Part shown: in pieces, positions 24,442 through 32,041 of the stretch
Layout of the letters: each line of letters starts with the position of its first letter
Position numbering within the stretch: position 1 is the stretch's first letter
Assembly: GCA_020633295.1 (NCBI GenBank)
Contig: JACKDW010000002.1
Location: 1,364,001-1,428,000 of the forward strand
DNA: 64,000 nucleotides
Origin: Myxococcales bacterium
GTDB lineage: Bacteria; Myxococcota_A; Polyangia; Nannocystales; Nannocystaceae
Direction: 5' to 3'
The notes under the pieces: generated by a model
The model's database searches: none
The model's input: the letters and a program-made list of their open reading frames with translations, nothing else
Told to the model about the DNA's origin: nothing
Program-made: the position numbers and the translations under genes

Positions 24442-25161
24442 ATGAGCGCCGATCTCGACCGCCAGCAGCTCCTGTCGATGCTCGAGGAGATCGGGCGCGT
24501 AAAGGGGGTCCGCGGGGCGTTGATCGCGACCGTCGAGGGCGCCTTCCACTCCGGCAAAAGCAATTTCGACGCCAAGCTCGCCAACGATCTCTCGCGGACC
24601 GTGCGGCGCATGGTCGTGGCCTCGGCGACCGTCGGCGCCCCGCTCGCGGAGCTGCTGATCAACTTCGGCCCCGCGCGGATGATGATCGTGCCGATCCGCG
24701 AGGAGGCGACGCTCGCGGTCCTGCTCGAGCGCGACACGGTCACGGCGACCGTGCGCTCGCTTTTGAAGATCCAGCTGAGCGCGCTGCGACACCTGTTCGG
24801 CTCGAGCCTCGGGGACCCGGGCGAGAGCGCGGTGAACATGCACTCGCCGGAGGAGCCCGAGGATGAGGTCGACCGCCTGATGGCGGGGGACCTCGGCCCG
24901 GTGCTGCGCGACGTCGAGGCGTGCTTCACCAGCTACCTCGTGCGCGGCGGTCGGTCGCGCGGGCAGGCCCAGGAGCAGATGCGCGAGCAGATGCGCGAGT
25001 GGCTGCTGTGCTGCAACCCGTCACCCTACACGTTCCCGCTGCTGATCGACGGGCTCGCGCAGCTGATCGGCGATGACCAGGAGGAGCGCGCGACCTTCAT
25101 GCAGGATGTTCAGGACGCGATGCGCAATTCCGGGGTGTGGAACTCGAAGGCCGCGCGCTGA
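24442..25161 (+). CDS. Second Roadblock/LC7-like protein
   Basis: 239 aa, starting directly after the previous stop codon. Residues about 8-115 fit a Roadblock/LC7 fold: LSMLEEIGRVKGVRGALIAT, ASATVGAPLAELLINFG and ARMMIVPIREEATLAVLLE. The C-terminal half (about 135-239) is helical, with a Gln/Glu/Arg-rich segment (QAQEQMREQMREWLL) and no recognised domain. Translational coupling with the previous gene suggests a hetero-oligomer of the two Roadblock proteins. No small GTPase gene lies in this window. Confidence 0.75.
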   Translation: MSADLDRQQLLSMLEEIGRVKGVRGALIATVEGAFHSGKSNFDAKLANDLSRTVRRMVVASATVGAPLAELLINFGPARMMIVPIREEATLAVLLERDTVTATVRSLLKIQLSALRHLFGSSLGDPGESAVNMHSPEEPEDEVDRLMAGDLGPVLRDVEACFTSYLVRGGRSRGQAQEQMREQMREWLLCCNPSPYTFPLLIDGLAQLIGDDQEERATFMQDVQDAMRNSGVWNSKAAR

Positions 25162-25193
25162 TGGCGCAAAGGGCCGTCTTCGTCGCGCGACGC

Positions 25194-25222
25194 TTGACGG
25201 CCGCAGCGGGATTTCGTAGGAC
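25194..25222 (+). promoter_or_regulatory. Sigma-70-type promoter of tRNA-Phe
   Basis: TTGACG (25194-25199), 17-bp spacer, TAGGAC (25217-25222); predicted start about 20 nt before the tRNA. Confidence 0.6.
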
Positions 25223-25241
25223 TCTAGCCCCTTGAGCCCTC

Positions 25242-25314
<73 letters not shown>

Positions 25315-25319
25315 CTGAC

Positions 25320-25355
25320 CAACGCCCGCCTGGCCCTCGCGCCATGCGGGCGTTG
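25320..25355 (+). terminator. Hairpin after tRNA-Phe
   Basis: 10-bp stem CAACGCCCGC / GCGGGCGTTG with a 16-nt loop, six bases after the tRNA; also lies 11 bp beyond the end of the convergent methyltransferase gene. Confidence 0.6.
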
Positions 25356-25365
25356 TCGTGCGCGG

Positions 25366-27099
25366 TCACGAGCTCGCGCGACGTCGACGTCCTGAGCGAT
25401 GTCCTGGGCGACGCGCGGGCGCGCCCCAGCGCTGGAGCTCGACCGTGAAGCCGCCCATGTCGACCGGGAGCGCGCGCTCGAGGACGAGGCCGAGCCGCGC
25501 GGCCACGCGGCGCGCGCGTTCGGGCAGCGGGCTCAGCCAGGTCAGCCGCCCTGGCCGCTGCAGCACCGCGGCGGCGCGCGTGAGCAGCTCGTCGAGCAGC
25601 GGGCCGACGTCGCCGCGCGCGACCCGTCGCCCCATCGGCGGGTTGCAGAGGATCGAGGTGATCGGTCCTTGAGGACAGTACCTCCGTGCGTCCGCGCGGA
25701 CGAGCGTGAACGCGCTGACGCCTGCGGCCTCGAGGTTGGCGCGCGCGACGTCGAGGGCGCGCGCGTCGAGGTCCGTCCCGATGAGCGCGTCGACGGGCCC
25801 GAGCCGCGCGCGCTCGATGAGCTCGAGGCCCGAGCCGACGAAGGGGTCCCAGACGCGGTCGCCGGGCGCGACGCCCGAGACGCGGGCGAGCGCGGCGGCG
25901 ATCGTCGGGTGCGAGGCGGCCGGGACGTCGCCCGCTCGATAGCGGAAGCGGGGGTCCGGGAGGCCGCGCGGCCGCAGCTCGAAGCGAGCGCGCTGCGGGC
26001 CGCGCTCGTCGTCGACGACGAGCTCCCAGGGGCTCTCCGTCGGGTCGTTGCGAAACCACGGGGCGACGCGCGCGACGGCGGCGGCGAGCGCCCAGGTCTC
26101 GGCACGGCGCGGGCCGCCGCGGGCCCAGGCGACGCGGAATCTTGCCTGTCCTTTTGTCCATGTCTCAACGAGCGCGCGCGTCTCGGGCGCGGCGAGGAGC
26201 GCGAGCGTCGCGTCGACGGCGGTCTCGGCCGAGGCGAGCGCGGCCGGCGAGGGCAGCGCGAAGCCGAAGGAGGTCATCGTGCGCGCGCGCCAGATGTCGC
26301 GGAGCGGCCCGCGGAGGCGCGCGCCGACGCGGCCTGGGCCGAGGATCGTCGGCGCGTCGATGGGGCGGTCTCGCCCGGCGAGCTCGGCGAGCTCGGCGAG
26401 CTCGGCGAGCTCGGCGAGCTCTTCATGGAGTATCGGCTCGAGGCCGACGCGGCAGCGCGCGATGAGCTCGACCGGCGCGCCGGGTGACGCCGCGTCGTCC
26501 AGCCGGGCGGGCGCGCGACGTCGCGTTCGCTCGAGCCGCACGATCGCCTGCTGCCGCAGGCGCGCGAGCTCGTGCTCGCCCGTCGCGACGTCCAGTCCCC
26601 GGAGCCAGGTCAGGGCCTCCTCGCCGCCGCACTTGCCGAGCGCCTCGACGCAGGCGCGCAGCAGCTCCGGCGGGTGCGGGCCGGCGCGCGCGAGCTGGAG
26701 CAGCGCGTCGGCCTCACGCGAGTCGGGCGCGGCGAGCTTGCCGAGCGCGACCGCGGCGGCGCGGCGCGTGACGTGGTCGGGCTCGACGAGGCTCGCGCGC
26801 AGGAAGTCGAGCAGCTCGGGATGCGCGTCGGCGCCGGGCGTCCGCGCGAGCGCGCGGATCAGCCGCGGCCGCAGACGTCGCGCGTCGTCGCGGTCTTGGC
26901 CCGCGGCGCGGAGCGCTGGCGAGATCGCGAGGGCGCCCATGCGCGTGAGCGCGCGCTCGATGGCGCGGCGACGACGGGCGTCGGGCTCCCGCGCGAGCTC
27001 GTCGAGCACGAGCGGGAGGTCGCGCAGCCCCGGCGTGAACCCGGGGTCATTGATGGCGGCGAGGACTCGCTCGCGACGCGCTGTCGAGGAGGGCTCCAA
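25366..27099 (-). CDS. HEAT-repeat / THUMP-like / RNA methyltransferase fusion
   Basis: 577 aa. The N-terminal 200 residues are HEAT-like helical repeats (TRRAAAVALGKLAAPDSREADALLQLA, LRACVEALGKCGGEEAL). Then comes an RlmL/Trm14-type start (LIARCRVGLEPILHEEL), a THUMP-like region, and a Rossmann methyltransferase with SAM loop VWDPFVGSGLELIE, acidic TDLDARAL and catalytic NPPMG (about residue 485) in place of NPPYG. It probably modifies guanosine in rRNA or tRNA. TTG start, supported by TACAAC 8 nt upstream. The last 20 residues are Arg-rich. Confidence 0.82.
   Translation of the reverse strand: MEPSSTARRERVLAAINDPGFTPGLRDLPLVLDELAREPDARRRRAIERALTRMGALAISPALRAAGQDRDDARRLRPRLIRALARTPGADAHPELLDFLRASLVEPDHVTRRAAAVALGKLAAPDSREADALLQLARAGPHPPELLRACVEALGKCGGEEALTWLRGLDVATGEHELARLRQQAIVRLERTRRRAPARLDDAASPGAPVELIARCRVGLEPILHEELAELAELAELAELAGRDRPIDAPTILGPGRVGARLRGPLRDIWRARTMTSFGFALPSPAALASAETAVDATLALLAAPETRALVETWTKGQARFRVAWARGGPRRAETWALAAAVARVAPWFRNDPTESPWELVVDDERGPQRARFELRPRGLPDPRFRYRAGDVPAASHPTIAAALARVSGVAPGDRVWDPFVGSGLELIERARLGPVDALIGTDLDARALDVARANLEAAGVSAFTLVRADARRYCPQGPITSILCNPPMGRRVARGDVGPLLDELLTRAAAVLQRPGRLTWLSPLPERARRVAARLGLVLERALPVDMGGFTVELQRWGAPARRPGHRSGRRRRASS
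26377..26423. repeat. 9-bp in-frame tandem repeat
   Basis: Five copies of a GCGAGCTCG unit inside the methyltransferase gene, encoding ELA repeats between HEELAE and AGRD. Confidence 0.8.
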
Positions 27100-27107
27100 C
27101 GCGCGCA

Positions 27108-27113
27108 GTTGTA
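27108..27113 (-). promoter_or_regulatory. -10 hexamer of HEAT-methyltransferase gene
   Basis: TACAAC on the minus strand, 8 nt before TTG 27099; supports the TTG start. Confidence 0.4.
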
Positions 27114-27163
27114 GCAGACGGGCGCCGGTCCGAGGACGCCGGTGGACGCGTCGCGGCTCGCCG

Positions 27164-28048
27164 CTACTTGTTCGGCCGCGTGCGCTGCGGGACGACCGGG
27201 CCGGGGTCGCGGCGGATCGGGTCGAGGTCGATGGGGATCAGGTTGGGGCCGCGCTGGAGGATGAAGCGGGCGGTCTCGCCGCGGTGGCCGGGCGCTTCGA
27301 AGCGGAGGAGGATCGTCACCTCGCTCGAGCTCATGGCGATGCTCGGGTAGGCCTCGGTCACGGCGTGCTGCTGCTTGTCCGGGCACGCGCCGCTGATGCA
27401 CTGCACGGTGGCGCCGTTCGGGGCGCCGTTGAACTTCAGCGTGGCGTAGTTGCCCTCGCCCGAGGGCGTGCCGCCGGAGCCGAGATCGAAGTCGATGGTG
27501 TTGGTGCCGGGGACGAGCTGATAGACGAAGGTCTTGGGCGTGTGCGTCGGGCTCTTGAACTCGAAGCGGACGGTCTGCGGGCTGCTCGTGAGGCGAATGG
27601 ACGGATAGCCGCTGGCGACGTTGAAGTCGGTCTTGACCGGGCAGATGTCGCTGAGACAGCGACCCGTGGTGCCGGCCGGTCCGCTCGTGAAGCTGAGCGT
27701 CGCCTCGCCCGCGCCGCCGGTCTGTGGCTGTGGCTGCGGTTCGGGCTGTGGTTCGGGCTGCGGCGTGTCGTCGGCGGCGCTCTGGTTCGTCAGCTCGCAC
27801 GCGCAGCGGGAGTTGTCGGCGTCGACGGAGCAGCTGACGCCTGGCGCCATGCGCTGCACGTAGGCCGCGCAGCTCTCTCCGGGCGCGGGGCCCTGCGCCA
27901 GCGCGTCGCCAGCGCTCGGGTCCTGCGGCGGCGCGCTCGCGGGGTCCTGCGGCGGCGGCGGCTGTGGCTTATTGGCACACGCGGCAAAAACAGCTGCGGT
28001 CAGGGACAGGAACAGAAGGGCAGGTGCTGAACGTCGCGGACCGATCAT
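27164..28048 (-). CDS. Lipoprotein with a duplicated Cys-containing beta domain
   Basis: 294 aa. Signal peptide with lipobox VFAAC, a Pro/Gln-rich linker, a small Cys-rich part (ESCAAYVQRM...CSVDADNSRCACEL), a second PEPQ linker, then two homologous units of about 70 aa. Unit 1 contains RCLSDICPVKTDF, GYPSIRLTSS and PGTNTIDFDL; unit 2 contains QCISGACPDKQQH, AYPSIAMSSS and RGPNLIPIDL. Each has a CxxxxCP pair, likely one disulfide. The fold may be PEGA-like, but I do not recognise a named family. A GGGAG site precedes the ATG. Confidence 0.7.
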   Translation of the reverse strand: MIGPRRSAPALLFLSLTAAVFAACANKPQPPPPQDPASAPPQDPSAGDALAQGPAPGESCAAYVQRMAPGVSCSVDADNSRCACELTNQSAADDTPQPEPQPEPQPQPQTGGAGEATLSFTSGPAGTTGRCLSDICPVKTDFNVASGYPSIRLTSSPQTVRFEFKSPTHTPKTFVYQLVPGTNTIDFDLGSGGTPSGEGNYATLKFNGAPNGATVQCISGACPDKQQHAVTEAYPSIAMSSSEVTILLRFEAPGHRGETARFILQRGPNLIPIDLDPIRRDPGPVVPQRTRPNK

Positions 28049-28465
28049 GAGTGACTCCCGGGTGAGCCCGCATGCGCGGACCCTACTTCCCAACTACCAC
28101 AGGTCTCGGGCTCGACCCAAACAGCTCGCCCAGGCGCGCGATCACTGCGCGCGCGATGCTGGGCTCCGTCGCGCGCGATCGTGTACGCACATCGACGACG
28201 CGTGCACGATCGAGCGAGGGATCGAGCGAGGGATCGAGCGAGGGATCGAGCGGGGGATCGAGCGAGGGATCGAGCGAGGGATCGAGCGGGAGATCGAGCG
28301 AGGGATCGAGCGAGGGATCGAGCGAGGGATCGAGCGAGGGATCGCCGCTCGCGACGCCGTGGTCGAATTCGGCGTGGGCCGATGACCACAGCGTCGTCCC
28401 TCAGGTGTGGTTCGCGGCGCGCTCGCGCGTCGCCGCGAGGACGCGATGAAGTCAGCGAGGGCGCG
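28049..28465. other. Intergenic region dominated by a minisatellite
   Basis: 417 bp between two minus-strand lipoprotein genes. The only clear structure is the 12-bp array at 28208-28344. No gene is supported: because the period is a multiple of three, several frames stay open without being coding. Confidence 0.6.
28208..28344. repeat. 12-bp minisatellite, 11 copies
   Basis: Unit GATCGAGCGAGG repeated from 28208 to 28339 with two variant units (28244-28255 and 28280-28291), ending in a partial copy. Confidence 0.92.
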
Positions 28466-28840
28466 TCACTGCGGCGTGCCGCACTGCGACCAGTCGATGA
28501 TCTGGGCCTCGGCCTCGGCCGAGAGCGCGGGGCCGTCGCTGGTCGTGGGCGGCATCGTGCCGTCCATGACGCGCTCGGCCGTGCGCGTGCCCTTGGCGCT
28601 CGCCGAATTGTAGTCGTCGTAGTTGAGGTCCACCGGCGCGGCCTGGCGGTCGGCGGCGGAGCTCGAGTGACAGTGCGTGCACGAGCTCCAGTCGATCGAG
28701 GTGAAGGAGGGCGCGTCGCCGTTCGCACAGTCGCCGCCGCCGGTGTCTCCGCCGCCGTCGCAGCCGGCGAGGACGAGGGCCGGCGCGAACACGAGGGTGA
28801 GCGCGAGGTGCTTCAGGGTCACGAGGGCTGTGCGTCGCAT
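28466..28840 (-). CDS. Small lipoprotein with a cytochrome c-type heme motif
   Basis: 124 aa. Signal peptide and lipobox (LVLAGC), Gly/Asp-rich spacer, then one heme-binding CTHCH motif and a GTMPP segment whose Met could be the distal ligand. It ends with SAEAEAQIIDWSQCG, a pattern found at the end of short cytochrome-like domains in myxobacterial lipoproteins. It probably transfers electrons at the periplasmic face of a membrane. Not in an obvious operon. Confidence 0.75.
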   Translation of the reverse strand: MRRTALVTLKHLALTLVFAPALVLAGCDGGGDTGGGDCANGDAPSFTSIDWSSCTHCHSSSAADRQAAPVDLNYDDYNSASAKGTRTAERVMDGTMPPTTSDGPALSAEAEAQIIDWSQCGTPQ

Positions 28841-29267
28841 ACTTTGTTCGAGTCCTGTTCTTCGGGTCCTGTGGGGCGACGCGCGCGGCGGCGTCGGGCC
28901 GCGGGCCGGCTGTCGCTCGCGCTCGCCTCACCTACGTCAGCGCTTGCTCGGCGCTGTTGCTCGGCGTTGTTGTTCCTCCCTAAGTCACGCGCTCGACGGG
29001 CGTCAAGCCGCGATCTCGCGCGAGCGATGTCTTCCGCGGCCCCCGGCGCGCGGGTGCTGCGGAGGACCGACGCGTGGTAGACCCGGTCATCGCCAGGTCG
29101 TGTCACGGGTTGCGAGGTGTGGGCGCTGCCGGGGGGCGCTCGGCCCCACGCGCGAGGTCGCGCGAGCGGCGTGGCCTCGATCGTGGTCGCGCGCACACGG
29201 GCGCGGGCGCGCTCGCGAGCGCGGCGAAAAATTTCCACCCGCGCGTCGCGGTCGTGATCACTAGCGA
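28841..29267. other. Divergent intergenic region upstream of ECF sigma gene
   Basis: 427 bp with no supported gene. A TTGCTCGGCGnTGTTG motif is repeated (about 28944-28975). An autoregulatory ECF promoter would be expected here but I cannot identify it. Confidence 0.4.
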
Positions 29268-29894
29268 GTGGAGAAGGTGACGCTCGCGCACAGGCAGGGG
29301 GCGCAGGCTCGCGCCCAGGAGGCGCGGGAGGATCAGGCACTCATGGAGCTGGTCGCCGCACAACAACCGATCGCCCAGGCCCAGCTGATCCGGCGGCTGA
29401 TGGCGCGCGTGCGCCGGGCGACGCGCGCGATCCTGCGGGACCCGGCCGACGCCGACGACGCGACCCAGCAGTGTCTGATCGAGCTGCTGAAGTCCGCCAA
29501 GAGCTTCCGCGGCGAGGGCTCCGTCGAGGCGTGGTCGGATCGCATCGTCGTGCGGACGACCATGCGCTACGTGAAGGCGCGGGCGCGCGCCGCGGCGAGG
29601 GTCGCCGGTGACGCGGATCCAGACGCGCAGCAGAGTCGCGGCGCGGACACCCCCGCGCTGGCCGAGGGCCTCCCGCGCCCTGTGCAGGAGTACCTCGAGC
29701 AGCTCTCGCCGAGCCGACGCACGGCGCTCGTGCTGCGCCACGTGCTCGGGTACTCGGTCGCCGAGATCGCCGAGCTCACCGGGGTCTCGCCCAACACCGT
29801 GAAAGATCGCCTCCTGACCGCGCGCCGAGAGTTTCGTCGGATGATCCGTCGAGACCTCGCGCTCGCGCCCGGGGCTGCGAGGAGGAGCGCATGA
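29268..29894 (+). CDS. ECF-type RNA polymerase sigma factor
   Basis: 208 aa. Region 2 (about 38-105: AILRDPADADDATQQCLIELL, AWSDRIVVRTTMRYV) and region 4 (about 145-195: LSPSRRTALVLRHVLGYSVAEIAEL, VSPNTVKDRLLTARREF). No extra C-terminal domain. The start is uncertain among GTG 29268, GTG 29277 (GGAG just upstream) and ATG 29343. It overlaps the FecR-like gene by ATGA, the usual arrangement of sigma and anti-sigma genes. Confidence 0.88.
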   Translation: MEKVTLAHRQGAQARAQEAREDQALMELVAAQQPIAQAQLIRRLMARVRRATRAILRDPADADDATQQCLIELLKSAKSFRGEGSVEAWSDRIVVRTTMRYVKARARAAARVAGDADPDAQQSRGADTPALAEGLPRPVQEYLEQLSPSRRTALVLRHVLGYSVAEIAELTGVSPNTVKDRLLTARREFRRMIRRDLALAPGAARRSA

Positions 29895-31549
29895 GCGACG
29901 CTCAAGAACAGCGCTGGCTCGACATCGTCGATCGCGAGACGCTCGGCGAGCCGCTCTCGCCCGAGGACCTCGAGTTTCGGCGCGAGTACGAGGAGACGCA
30001 CCCCGAGTGCGCGCGTGAGCGCGACGTCTGGGCGCAGATGATCGGCGCGCTGGTCGACGCCGGCGAGGACGACGAGGACACGGCGACGCTGGAGCTGCTC
30101 ACCGCGCGCGCGCTCGCGGGGGCGCGCGAGGACGGGCAGGGCGCGACGAGCGAGCCGGCGAGCGTGGTCTCGCTCGCGCCGCGTCGGCGACGGCAGGTCT
30201 GGGTGACGCTGGCCGGGGTGGCCGCAGCGGCCGGGATCGCGTTGACGATGTGGGCGCGTCCGTGGGTCGGTGACGCGCCGTCGCCGGCGTCGCCCGCGAG
30301 CCCGACGCCCGAACTCGCCGCGCGCGAGCCGTCGACGCCCGCGCCGGGCGAGCGTACGTTGCCTGTACATTCAGACATCCCGGCGATCGTCGCGCTCACG
30401 CCGCGCGGCGCGGACGGGCTGACGCCGGGCGAGGAGGCGCCGGAGGTGCTGCGGGCCGAAGGCGGTGACCTGTGCGTTCGCTACCTCGCGCCGCTGGCCA
30501 GCGTGTGTCTCGGTGAGGGCGGCGAGATGCGGCTCGGGCGAGGGCCGTCGGGGGATCGCGAGGTCGAGCTGCGCGCGGGTCGGCTGGTCGCCGCGCTCGA
30601 TCCGCTGCCCGAGGGCGAGCGCTTTGTTGTACAGACACCGGCTGGCTCGGTGTCGGTGGTCGGCACCGTGTTCATCGTCGAGCTCGACCCGAGCGGCGAG
30701 GCCTCCGTCTCCGTGCTCGAGGGCACCGTCGAGGTCCGCGGGCGGGAGCGCGACGCGCCGGTGCGCGTGTCTGCCGGGCTGGGGATGCAGTTCGGCGCGG
30801 CCGCGCCGGCGCCGGTGATCTCCGACGCGCCGGCGCTCGAGTGGGGTCGCGCGCGGGCGGCCCTGGGCGCGCTGTGGCGCGACGCGAGCGTCGCCCGCGT
30901 CACGCGTCCCGAGGTCGATGAGGACGCCGCGGGCGAGCTGGTGCTCGACGGCGTCTCGCTGGGCGCGGCGCCTCTGGATATGGTCGTTTCGCCAGGTCCG
31001 CACGCGCTCGAGTGGCGCGCGGCGGACGGCGAGGTGTCGCGCGAGTCGCTGGAGCTCTCACCCGGCGTCGCGCGCTCGCTCGCGCCGCGCTCGCGGGTGG
31101 CGGTCGCGGCGGCGCCGGAGGTCTCGGACGTCGGGTCGCGATCCCCGGAGCGCGCGCGTCGGCCGTCCATCGACGCGCTCAAGCGGCGAGCTCGGAGCGC
31201 GCGCGCGGCTCGGAGCTGGGCGGAGGCGGCCGAGAGCTACGAGGAATTGATCCGCCGTTATCCGCGTACGCCGGCCGCACAGAACGCGCGGGTGCAGCTC
31301 GGCGAGCTGCTGCGCGACCGACTGGGGCAGCCCGAGCGCGCGCTGGCGAGCTACGACGACTACATCGCGCGCGGCGGCGATCTGATCGTCGAGGCCCACC
31401 ACGGGCGCATTCTCGCGCTGCGTCAGCTGGGGCGCGCGGCCGAGGAGCGCGGGGCGATCGAGCGCTTCCTCGAGCAGTTCCCGGGCAGCCTGGTCGCCGG
31501 GGGTCTGCGCGCGCGGCTCGACGAGCTGCGAGCGGCCGAGAAACGCTGA
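29891..31549 (+). CDS. Membrane FecR-like protein with TPR-like tail, probable anti-sigma factor
   Basis: 552 aa. A cytoplasmic N-terminal segment of about 100 residues, one transmembrane helix (about 103-122), a Pro-rich linker, a FecR domain (VQTPAGSVSVVGTVFIVE...VSVLEGTVEVRG), a PEGA-like strand region (GELVLDGVSLGAAPLDMVVSPG), and C-terminal tetratricopeptide-like repeats (SWAEAAESYEELIRRYP, QPERALASYDDYIARGG). FecR proteins sense periplasmic signals and control a cognate ECF sigma factor. It is coupled to the sigma gene by a 4-bp overlap. No zinc-binding anti-sigma HxxxCxxC motif is visible in the N-terminal part. Confidence 0.82.
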   Translation: MSDAQEQRWLDIVDRETLGEPLSPEDLEFRREYEETHPECARERDVWAQMIGALVDAGEDDEDTATLELLTARALAGAREDGQGATSEPASVVSLAPRRRRQVWVTLAGVAAAAGIALTMWARPWVGDAPSPASPASPTPELAAREPSTPAPGERTLPVHSDIPAIVALTPRGADGLTPGEEAPEVLRAEGGDLCVRYLAPLASVCLGEGGEMRLGRGPSGDREVELRAGRLVAALDPLPEGERFVVQTPAGSVSVVGTVFIVELDPSGEASVSVLEGTVEVRGRERDAPVRVSAGLGMQFGAAAPAPVISDAPALEWGRARAALGALWRDASVARVTRPEVDEDAAGELVLDGVSLGAAPLDMVVSPGPHALEWRAADGEVSRESLELSPGVARSLAPRSRVAVAAAPEVSDVGSRSPERARRPSIDALKRRARSARAARSWAEAAESYEELIRRYPRTPAAQNARVQLGELLRDRLGQPERALASYDDYIARGGDLIVEAHHGRILALRQLGRAAEERGAIERFLEQFPGSLVAGGLRARLDELRAAEKR

Positions 31550-31650
31550 TCGCCTGGGCGCTCGAAAAAACTTCCGCCCGCTCGCGACGACCGGCGCCAC
31601 ACCAGGCACGAGGCCCCGAACTATCGCCGGCCGTCCGTCCGTCGTTATCG

Positions 31651-31688
31651 GGCGTCGTCCCCGGTGACCCCTTTCCGGGGACGACGCC
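31651..31688. terminator. Strong hairpin after FecR-like gene
   Basis: Perfect 14-bp stem GGCGTCGTCCCCGG / CCGGGGACGACGCC, 10-nt loop, about 100 nt after the stop; no T tract. Confidence 0.5.
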
Positions 31689-31805
31689 TGTATCCAGCGC
31701 GCGGCCGCGCGAGGCCGAGGTTCACGAATTCCACCATAGGCGCCGCTCGCCCGGACACACCGTGGTGGTGTGAGCCGGATTCCCACCGGTCGGAGCCACC
31801 CCCTG

Positions 31806-31839
31806 GTCCCTCTGGCGTCGCCAGAGGGACTTTTCTTTT
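31806..31839 (+). terminator. Canonical Rho-independent terminator
   Basis: Stem GTCCCTCTGGCG / CGCCAGAGGGAC followed by TTTTCTTTT; the best intrinsic terminator in the window, 257 nt after the nearest upstream stop codon. Confidence 0.85.
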
Positions 31840-32041
31840 GTCGCGGCGACGGGCCGCGCGGCCGTCGGTCGGTCGCGTGGGCGTTCGCCCGCGCCCGCGG
31901 GTGAGGACATCTCACCCTCGGCGACGCGAAGAAAGTTCGGGCGGTCACGCGGACATCCGCGCGGCGTCGCGGCGCGCGGAGGCGGGCGATGGGGTATCCT
32001 CGCGAGCGCTTGCCTTAACGCCCCGCGAGTCTGGCCGCGGT

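Larger units (their letters stand above)
31550..32041. other. Structured intergenic region, possible small RNA or leader
   Basis: 492 bp with three consecutive hairpins and a canonical terminator but no coding signal: 31651-31688, 31756-31772, a CCGG/CCGG stem near 31775-31789, and 31806-31839. A TATCCT at 31995-32000 is the likely -10 of the downstream lipoprotein gene, so the structured RNA would end before that promoter. Confidence 0.5.

Noticed and set aside
28181..29080. Long plus-strand frame rich in RARD repeats
   Set aside because: Arises from the 12-bp minisatellite, whose period keeps frames open; no domain and antisense to the small cytochrome lipoprotein.
31750..31805. Cobalamin or other known riboswitch
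   Set aside because: I could not match the conserved cores of the cobalamin, c-di-GMP, FMN or SAM classes; a TATCCT promoter element lies downstream of the structure, so a simple leader is unlikely.
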